64,000 nt of DNA from Pseudoalteromonas flavipulchra NCIMB 2033 = ATCC BAA-314 (lineage in GTDB: Bacteria > Pseudomonadota > Gammaproteobacteria > Enterobacterales > Alteromonadaceae): contig JWIH01000010.1 in the NCBI GenBank assembly GCA_000814665.1, positions 62,001-126,000 on the forward strand, in the 5' to 3' direction. Under the pieces are notes generated by a model that saw only the letters and a program-made list of their open reading frames with translations, did no database searches and was not told where the DNA came from. Position numbers and translations under genes: made by a program. Each line of letters begins with the position of its first letter. The first letter of the stretch is position 1. Shown here piece after piece: positions 58,286 to 64,000 of this stretch.

Positions 58286-59758
58286 TTATGGTGCTGACAG
58301 CGCAAGTTTTGGCAGCGGTAGTTGGATTGATTCTGCACTGACGGGTTTTCCGCTTAAGAATGTTTGCATTCTGGCGAGCACTAAGGGTGAGCTTGTATAA
58401 AGGTTGTGGCCCGCATTGTTGACCATAATCTGGGTCAAATTTGTAAGTCCTCTCACAGCTTCAAGTTGTTCTTCTGGATACGTTCTACCGTCTAGACTAC
58501 CTGTAAACAATAAAGTTGGGATGCTGGATGTGGGAGCTGCTCTAAAATTATCACCTAAATCTAGTTTTTTATCTATCAAGTGAAGTGTTGGCATTGGAAA
58601 GTTAAGCTTGTCGCCAAGCAAGGCTGTTGGCGATTGGGTTGTCACTTTTGCAAGGCGTTTAGCGGTGATCCCTGAAGCTACATCCATCGCCAGCGGCATC
58701 AGTTTGAATGTAATGGGCTCATCGGTAAACATTCCACGCTGTAAAACATGCTTTAACAGCTCGGTATTGCCGTTATCTAAACCTAAATAAACGTGAATTA
58801 GCATGGCAAGATATTGGTTAGGATCGGCAATCATCATGCTAGCTAACGACTGAATATGATGCTTTTGAAATAACATGGGTGTTTTTGAGCCGTCTTTTTG
58901 TGTAATTTGAAGTGCAATAGGCTGTTGCTCAAGTTTACTGTGCACTCGGCGCATCAAAGCGGGTAGATCCGAAACTTGTTGTTTAAGCGCTTGCTGATTG
59001 ATAATTCCTTGAACTCTTTCAAAGTATCGATCGGTTTGATGAGGTAGTTTAACGGTCTGATTGAGCCCTTCAGCACTGGCGATAATTACTTTGTCAAGAT
59101 GCGCTGGCATCGCTTTTATGGCACTGAGTGCCAGATGGCTGCCGTAAGAGATCCCCCAAAGTGATACTTTGTCAGCTTTTAGGTGTTTTCGTAAGTCGTT
59201 TATATCTAGTGCATTCTGCTCGGTATTATAACCATATACATCAATGTCTTGAGACTTCCATTGAGTAAAGCATTGTAATGCGGCTTTGCGGTAGCGGTCT
59301 GCAATTTGCGCTTCAGTGGTAACAGAATTAAGCGTAATGTGTTCACTAGACACGCAAGGAGCAGCTTGCTCTGACTGGCCCGTACCTCTTTGGTCTAGCG
59401 CAATAACATCACCAAACTCTCTTAGTGCTTGAAATAACGGAAATCTTCGCCACTTGGCAGTCGCGATCCCTGAACCGCCGGGGCCACCAGATAAATACAC
59501 GATAGGTGAACCTTTATTGCTGCTGGTTGCAGGAAAGCGCACATAGTTGATTCTAATTTTTTTGCTTTTGGGGTTATTCCTGTTTTCAGGCACCCAGAGG
59601 TGCCCAGCTATGGCATCCGTTGTTTCCCCACTGTTGGCTTGAAACTCGATTTGTTGCTCATTGCTGTACAGCACTTGCTTATCGCCGCCGTTCTCAGCGT
59701 TTACGTATAAGCAAGTGAATAAGCTTAACGCGGCTATTAATGTGTGTGTTGATCGCAT
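58286..59758 (-). CDS. secreted alpha/beta hydrolase, prolyl-aminopeptidase/TAP-like
   Basis: A 490-residue exported hydrolase. It begins at ATG 59758, preceded by AAGGAG, with signal peptide MRSTHTLIAALSLFTCLYVNA; 13 open codons upstream were rejected. The fold has the oxyanion SGGPGGSG near residue 92, DQRGTGQSE near 125, the nucleophile GISYGSH near 205, then Asp in TGSLDGRTYPEE and His in NNAGHNLY near 450. The TAP-like C-terminus suggests a peptidase or esterase in the periplasm. It is divergent from the LytTR gene. Confidence 0.85.
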   Translation of the reverse strand: MRSTHTLIAALSLFTCLYVNAENGGDKQVLYSNEQQIEFQANSGETTDAIAGHLWVPENRNNPKSKKIRINYVRFPATSSNKGSPIVYLSGGPGGSGIATAKWRRFPLFQALREFGDVIALDQRGTGQSEQAAPCVSSEHITLNSVTTEAQIADRYRKAALQCFTQWKSQDIDVYGYNTEQNALDINDLRKHLKADKVSLWGISYGSHLALSAIKAMPAHLDKVIIASAEGLNQTVKLPHQTDRYFERVQGIINQQALKQQVSDLPALMRRVHSKLEQQPIALQITQKDGSKTPMLFQKHHIQSLASMMIADPNQYLAMLIHVYLGLDNGNTELLKHVLQRGMFTDEPITFKLMPLAMDVASGITAKRLAKVTTQSPTALLGDKLNFPMPTLHLIDKKLDLGDNFRAAPTSSIPTLLFTGSLDGRTYPEEQLEAVRGLTNLTQIMVNNAGHNLYTSSPLVLARMQTFLSGKPVSAESIQLPLPKLALSAP

Positions 59759-59859
59759 AGTATTACTCCTTAATAGTTTGCTTTTATTGAATACCATGGC
59801 AACTTAATGGGGTAGCGAATTTCTATGAGAGGCCGATATTTACTGGCTTTTAGGCTCAG

Positions 59860-59900
59860 CGGTAGTAAAAGGCCGACGAACGGTAAAAGGAAAAGCGGTA
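59860..59900 (+). promoter_or_regulatory. CGGTA direct repeats before the LytTR gene
   Basis: CGGTAGTAA at 59860 and CGGTAAAAG at 59881 are direct nine-base repeats spaced 21 bases, the spacing preferred by LytTR domains; a third CGGTA lies at 59896. They are right next to the GTG start at 59905, so they may be an autoregulatory site or may simply overlap the ribosome site. Confidence 0.35.
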
Positions 59901-59904
59901 GAGT

Positions 59905-61428
59905 GTGAATATTAATCTTGTACTTTATTTAGTGATGGCAGTGTGTTGCTCGGGCGCGCTAGGTAAGGCTTATGCCAGTCAACCTTTGTTGTCATTTTCT
60001 TATGATCAAGCCGTGACGGTTTGCCCATGGTCAGTCTCGGCAAAAGAAATTCCACAATTTACTGAGCCGCAATGTCACCGAGCTAAGTTATCTGAGATTG
60101 ACCCGCAAAATCAGGCTGTTTGGGTGTTAATCGAATTTGAGCGAGTGAAATTAGCCTCAATACCAAGGCCCGTAGGGTTGTATTTATTCGCTAAATCATC
60201 AAGCGAAGTCTTTTTAAATGGTAGTAAGGTGGGGAGCAGCGGCTTTCCTGCCGTAGATAAAACTGAGCAAATAGGCAAAATGGACAGCGTATTTTATTTG
60301 CCAGACTCACTTATAAAGAAAAGCAATCAACTGGTGTTTGGTCTGTCTGCGCAGCATAGCCTTATTTCATTAGGGTACCCAATACATTTTGTTGGGATAG
60401 GGCAATTTGGTGATCCTAAGCAATATATTCAATCATTTAGTGGCTTGGGCCTGATTTTGGTTGGTGCCTTTTTGTTGGGCGCGTTGTACTTTATAAGTCT
60501 GAGCTTTGGTCGTTATGGCAATACAAGCGTTCGGATATTTTCCGCACTGTGCCTGCTTGCAGCAATGCAGCTCAGTGCTGAAATATCGCGAGGATTAGTT
60601 GACTATGGCTATGTATGGCATGATATTCGACTGTTGACTGTGACGGCGTTGTCGTTTTTATTTGGCACTTTGTTGCTTGTATATAGCTCCTTAAAAGTCG
60701 CAGAAAAGCACGCTCTTCACTGGGTTTATATTGGTACTATTGTCACGCTTATTGTTATTATTTTTGCTCCAGGCTTTGATGCTAAAACCACTGCCGGAGT
60801 CTTTGTGCCATTACTCGTTAGCTTAGTTCAACTAGGCTATGGTTGGCGACGCGCCAAAAACAATAATTTGGCGACTTGGTTTGTGGTGCAGTTGTTGGTG
60901 GCTGCAACCGTACTCTTTGTTGCATCAAGCTTTCACGAAATTATTCACTTTGTGATCATTGCAGTCTTGCTAGTCTACCTTTTCATTCGTCAAGCTAAAG
61001 AGTTTCGTGCTCAGCAAGTGCAGCTGAGCAGTGACCAAGCTCAAATTTCCAAGCTTGAGTTTAAACTCGCGCAGAATAAACAGCTTCAGTCTCCTTCTAA
61101 GCTGGAAGTCAGTATTGCAGGTAAAACTGACTATGTTGTGCTCACGGATATTGCGTTTTGCAAAGCTGCAGGGGACTACGTTGAGCTGCATATGAAAGAC
61201 ACCACGCAGAAGCTGTTTACAGGCTCACTAAAACAACTCGAACTTACTTTGCCCTCTATTTTTGTAAAAACACATCGTTCTTATTTAACTAATCTAAATG
61301 AAGTGGTGTCATTAGAAAGTGATAATAATCAAAGCAATTTGAAATTAACCAATGGAGCAAGTGTTCCCGTCAGTCGTCGGCTTGTCCCGTCGGTTAGGGC
61401 GACGCTTAAAGCGTCTAATAAACCCTAA
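59905..61428 (+). CDS. membrane-bound LytTR transcriptional regulator (7TM-DISM-like)
   Basis: A 507-residue one-component regulator starting at GTG. After a signal-like N-terminus there is an extracytoplasmic beta domain (about 28-165; VGLYLFAKSSSEVFLNGSKV), seven membrane helices (about 170-365), a short coiled coil (370-395) and a C-terminal LytTR DNA-binding domain (about 400-500; CKAAGDYVELHM, KTHRSYLTNLNEV, VPVSRR). It would bind DNA from the membrane in response to an external ligand. The divergent secreted hydrolase is a plausible target. Confidence 0.85.
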   Translation: MNINLVLYLVMAVCCSGALGKAYASQPLLSFSYDQAVTVCPWSVSAKEIPQFTEPQCHRAKLSEIDPQNQAVWVLIEFERVKLASIPRPVGLYLFAKSSSEVFLNGSKVGSSGFPAVDKTEQIGKMDSVFYLPDSLIKKSNQLVFGLSAQHSLISLGYPIHFVGIGQFGDPKQYIQSFSGLGLILVGAFLLGALYFISLSFGRYGNTSVRIFSALCLLAAMQLSAEISRGLVDYGYVWHDIRLLTVTALSFLFGTLLLVYSSLKVAEKHALHWVYIGTIVTLIVIIFAPGFDAKTTAGVFVPLLVSLVQLGYGWRRAKNNNLATWFVVQLLVAATVLFVASSFHEIIHFVIIAVLLVYLFIRQAKEFRAQQVQLSSDQAQISKLEFKLAQNKQLQSPSKLEVSIAGKTDYVVLTDIAFCKAAGDYVELHMKDTTQKLFTGSLKQLELTLPSIFVKTHRSYLTNLNEVVSLESDNNQSNLKLTNGASVPVSRRLVPSVRATLKASNKP

Positions 61429-61442
61429 GCGCAGCTGATCTT

Positions 61443-61874
61443 TTAAATTGGGTTTTGCAGAGCTGAAATTAAATACATCGCTCCGTTTGGCTCTATATGG
61501 CCATCGCAGTTGCCGCTTTCTATTTGAGTGGTGCTCAATGCGGCTTGACCATCGGTTGGTAAATAAAGCGCTTTTGATACGCGTCTGCAGCTCTTTGATT
61601 GGATAGTTTGCTGTTCGACGATAAGAATATGTGCACCGCCTATCACGTAAGCGTTGGGAATGTTGGTTTGGGCTAGGTAGGCGACTTTACAGGCTCTATC
61701 GTTACTGAAACCGTTTGCTATTATTTCTTTTGAAGCAGGGGTTGAAACGGTAATAACACAATTTTCACCAATGGATACAGAGTATTGTCCCAGTTGCCAC
61801 TCTGCTGCTACACCGCCTTGTGCAGCCGCTAAATTATTTATGCCGATCGTTGCTATAAGTGCTAAATATTTCAT
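61443..61874 (-). CDS. small secreted hypothetical protein
   Basis: A 143-residue protein with signal peptide MKYLALIATIGINNLAAA, started at ATG 61874 after GGAAGC; 14 open codons upstream were rejected. The mature part is beta-rich with several cysteines (ENCVITV, RACKVAY, SKSCRRV, GNCDGHI), which suggests disulfides. No family recognised. Confidence 0.65.
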   Translation of the reverse strand: MKYLALIATIGINNLAAAQGGVAAEWQLGQYSVSIGENCVITVSTPASKEIIANGFSNDRACKVAYLAQTNIPNAYVIGGAHILIVEQQTIQSKSCRRVSKALYLPTDGQAALSTTQIESGNCDGHIEPNGAMYLISALQNPI

Positions 61875-61979
61875 GAAAGCTTCCTCACATATCCTCATTA
61901 ATTCTTTTGTGGTCACTCAACATCAGTATCTCACCCAGCAGCTGAAAGTTACTAGGTTAAATACACAATTGGTTGGGGC

Positions 61980-62885
61980 TTACGCTTCAACCAATTGGCG
62001 CTGAAAATACCCTTTTAGAAAATCGAGCAGTAATCGAACTTTTTTAGAGTTGGCATTGCCCTCTGGGAAAACGCCATAAACATGTATGTCTGGCAGCGTG
62101 TAATCTTTTAATACGGGAACCAAAGTACCGGCCTGTATTTTTGGTAACGCATCGTAAGTCGGAATTCGTCCAAGACCGTGACCTCCCTCAACAAAAGCGG
62201 TGCGTGCCGCTGCATTGTTGGTGCTTATATCGCCTTTCATCGTGATGCTATAGGCCCGAGCCCCTTTACTCAATGTGAGTGCGCCCGATGTCAGCTTGTA
62301 AATCACCCATTGATGCTGGTAGAGATCGGTGGGGTGTTTGGGGACGCCGTACTTTTGCAAATAGTCGGGCGATGCGCACAGGCAGGTTTTTAGCACTGAA
62401 AGTTTACTGGCTTGCAAACCTGAATCGGGAAGTGGTGCGCCTCGAATGGCCAGATCAATCCCTTCTTTGATGATATTGACGACTTCATCTGTGAGCATGA
62501 TATCGAGCTGAATCTTTGGATACATAGCTCTAAATTCATTGAGTGCAGGCACTATGGTTTGCAAGCCAACATTAACAGGGCAGGTAAGCTTTATTAGACC
62601 GATAGGCTCTTTCTTTAAATTCTCAATTTGCTGGTTTGCGGCAAAGGCTTGCTCTGCAATCACACGGCAGCGCTGGTAGTATTCGCGACCTGCCTCTGTA
62701 AGTGAAATAGTGCGAGTCGAGCGATTGAGCAATTTTATGCCTAACTGTGACTCCAGTTTTTTGACATGATAACTCACCACTGCACGAGACAAGTTTAAAT
62801 GCCTGGCGGCGCCGCTTAAGGTGCCTTGCTCAATAACTTGGGCAAAAACGACCATGCTTTTAAGTTGCTCAAACGAAATGTCCAC
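61980..62885 (-). CDS. LysR-family transcriptional regulator (CrgA/DmlR group)
   Basis: A 301-residue LysR-type regulator. The HTH reads GTLSGAARHLNLSRAVVSYH near residues 17-36, and the closing part of the DNA-binding region, LGIKLLNRSTRTISLTEAG, is typical of the CrgA-like group. The substrate domain contains GLIKLTCPVNVG near 93. It is divergent from the PfpI and oxidoreductase genes, so those are likely targets. Confidence 0.92.
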   Translation of the reverse strand: MDISFEQLKSMVVFAQVIEQGTLSGAARHLNLSRAVVSYHVKKLESQLGIKLLNRSTRTISLTEAGREYYQRCRVIAEQAFAANQQIENLKKEPIGLIKLTCPVNVGLQTIVPALNEFRAMYPKIQLDIMLTDEVVNIIKEGIDLAIRGAPLPDSGLQASKLSVLKTCLCASPDYLQKYGVPKHPTDLYQHQWVIYKLTSGALTLSKGARAYSITMKGDISTNNAAARTAFVEGGHGLGRIPTYDALPKIQAGTLVPVLKDYTLPDIHVYGVFPEGNANSKKVRLLLDFLKGYFQRQLVEA

Positions 62886-63043
62886 GCATTACTCCACTGG
62901 TTGAGATGAATTGATTGTATCAATTGTTTGAACAAAGAGTTAGCTTTTGTCTGCATTGTTTAACTTGTCTTAAGTTCATACTTTTATATTTATCCGCAGG
63001 CTAAATAGCCTGAAGTTTCAAGAAAGAATGAGAGGTAACTTTG

Positions 63044-63736
63044 ATGACAGCAAAGAAAATTCTAATGGTGCTAACGTCACATGCAGAACTTGGCAATACA
63101 GGTGAGAAAACAGGGTTTTGGATTGAAGAGTTTGCCGCACCTTACTATGCCTTTGTAGATGCAGGGGTAGAAGTAACGCTTGCTTCACCAAAAGGTGGTC
63201 AGCCGCCAATTGACCCAAAAAGTGAACAGCCCGATTTCCAAACCGACAGTACTAAACGCTATTTTGATGATCAAAAAACGCAGGAACTGGTGGCAAATAC
63301 GGTGCCACTGGCTGAGGCGAACGCGGCAGATTTTGACGCTGTGTTTTATCCTGGCGGTCACGGACCATTATGGGATTTAGCAACAGATGTCAATTCAATC
63401 CAATTGATAAGCGCCTTTTTAGCAGCAGATAAACCAGTTGGTGCGGTGTGCCACGCTTCGGCGGTGCTAATGGATGTAAAAACCACGTCGGGTGAGTATC
63501 TGGTAAAAGGTAAAGTGGTGTCTGGTTTTACGAATAGTGAAGAGGCGGCAGTTGGGCTGACTGATGTTGTACCGTTTTTATTAGAAGATGAGCTAGTTAA
63601 ACGAGGCGCTGATTTCCAGAAAGTCGATGATTGGAATGTGTTTGCTGTTAGAGATGGCTTACTGTTTACAGGACAAAATCCAGCAAGCTCTGAACTTGTC
63701 GCTGAGAAAATGCTGACGTACCTAAACGAGCTGTAA
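63044..63736 (+). CDS. DJ-1/PfpI family protein
   Basis: A 230-residue class I glutamine-amidotransferase-like protein. The nucleophile elbow is AVCHASAVLMD with Cys near residue 138, and the conserved acidic site and glycine motif are VFYPGGHGPLWDL near 101-113. The start ATG 63044 follows GAGAGG; an in-frame TTG lies just before. Members act as glyoxalase III, chaperones or deglycases; the precise activity is not clear here. It is 24 bases before the oxidoreductase gene. Confidence 0.9.
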   Translation: MTAKKILMVLTSHAELGNTGEKTGFWIEEFAAPYYAFVDAGVEVTLASPKGGQPPIDPKSEQPDFQTDSTKRYFDDQKTQELVANTVPLAEANAADFDAVFYPGGHGPLWDLATDVNSIQLISAFLAADKPVGAVCHASAVLMDVKTTSGEYLVKGKVVSGFTNSEEAAVGLTDVVPFLLEDELVKRGADFQKVDDWNVFAVRDGLLFTGQNPASSELVAEKMLTYLNEL

Positions 63737-63760
63737 CCTGCTTATTAAAAGGAATAAATC

Positions 63761-64000
63761 ATGAGTAACGCAATAAACCAAACTCAAAACGCACAAACGA
63801 ATCGTCGCATTACCTTAGCGTCACGCCCACATGGTGCACCAACGCAAGAAAATTTCAATTATGAAGAAGCACAGATCCCAACGCCGAAAGAGGGGGAAGT
63901 GCTCCTTCGTACCGTCTTTTTGTCGTTAGATCCATATATGCGTGGCCGTATGAGCGATGCAAAATCTTACGCTGAGCCGGTTGCTATCGGTGAAGCGATG
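63761..64000 (+). CDS. NADP-dependent MDR oxidoreductase (CurA-like), 5' part
   Basis: The frame begins ATG 63761 after AAAAGGA and is open to the window end (80 codons). RRITLASRPHGAPTQENF and VFLSLDPYMRGRM match the N-terminus of zinc-independent medium-chain reductases of the PTGR/CurA group, which reduce enones. The gene is cut by the window edge. It is co-directional with the PfpI gene and probably in the same unit. Confidence 0.85.
   Translation, partial: MSNAINQTQNAQTNRRITLASRPHGAPTQENFNYEEAQIPTPKEGEVLLRTVFLSLDPYMRGRMSDAKSYAEPVAIGEAM

Overview
The window looks like a chromosome segment of a marine gammaproteobacterium, most probably Pseudoalteromonas or a close Alteromonadales relative. 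I infer this from gene order and protein character, not from a database search. The order includes sirB1/kdsA, gcvA-DUF423-rlmM, pil genes-nadC facing ampD-ampE, radA, ygfB-pepP-ubiH-ubiI and gcvT-gcvH-gcvP. No rRNA, tRNA or CRISPR was seen.

Layout. 1-5676 (+): end of sirB1, a DUF819 membrane protein, kdsA, then gcvA, an alpha/beta hydrolase, a DUF423 protein and rlmM. 5896-12579 (-): type IV pilus genes (pilB, coaE, pilD, pilC, pilA) and nadC. 12.6-14.45 kb: a tandem REP-type array between the divergent nadC and ampD. 14.5-31.8 kb: ampD, ampE, a two-domain PilZ protein, radA, a hypothetical membrane-anchored protein, ygfB, pepP, ubiH, ubiI, a LysR regulator, a truncated GcvT-like protein and the glycine cleavage operon.

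32.4-43.7 kb (-) is an accessory eight-gene operon that I cannot match to a named system. In transcription order it encodes two coiled-coil lipoproteins, an unknown soluble protein, a trypsin-like protease fused to an FGE-sulfatase-like domain, a 944-residue protein with a P-loop-like site lacking its lysine, a soluble protein made of repeated band-7/SPFH-like modules, a MotA/ExbB/ZorA-like channel protein with a long coiled coil, and a MotB/OmpA-like peptidoglycan-binding partner. Together these suggest an ion-driven envelope-spanning machine linked to a cytoplasmic sensor/protease complex, possibly for defence or stress. This is the most interesting part of the window.

43.9-51.9 kb is patchy: two membrane desaturases, a decayed membrane-protein gene, a decayed Nudix gene, a hotdog thioesterase, a SpoU-type methyltransferase, small hypotheticals and several REP families. 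52.0-57.7 kb holds a 200 bp MITE-like element and a five-gene chaperone-usher fimbrial cluster. 57.8-64 kb holds a secreted alpha/beta hydrolase, a membrane-bound LytTR regulator, a LysR regulator, a PfpI/DJ-1 protein and the start of an MDR oxidoreductase.
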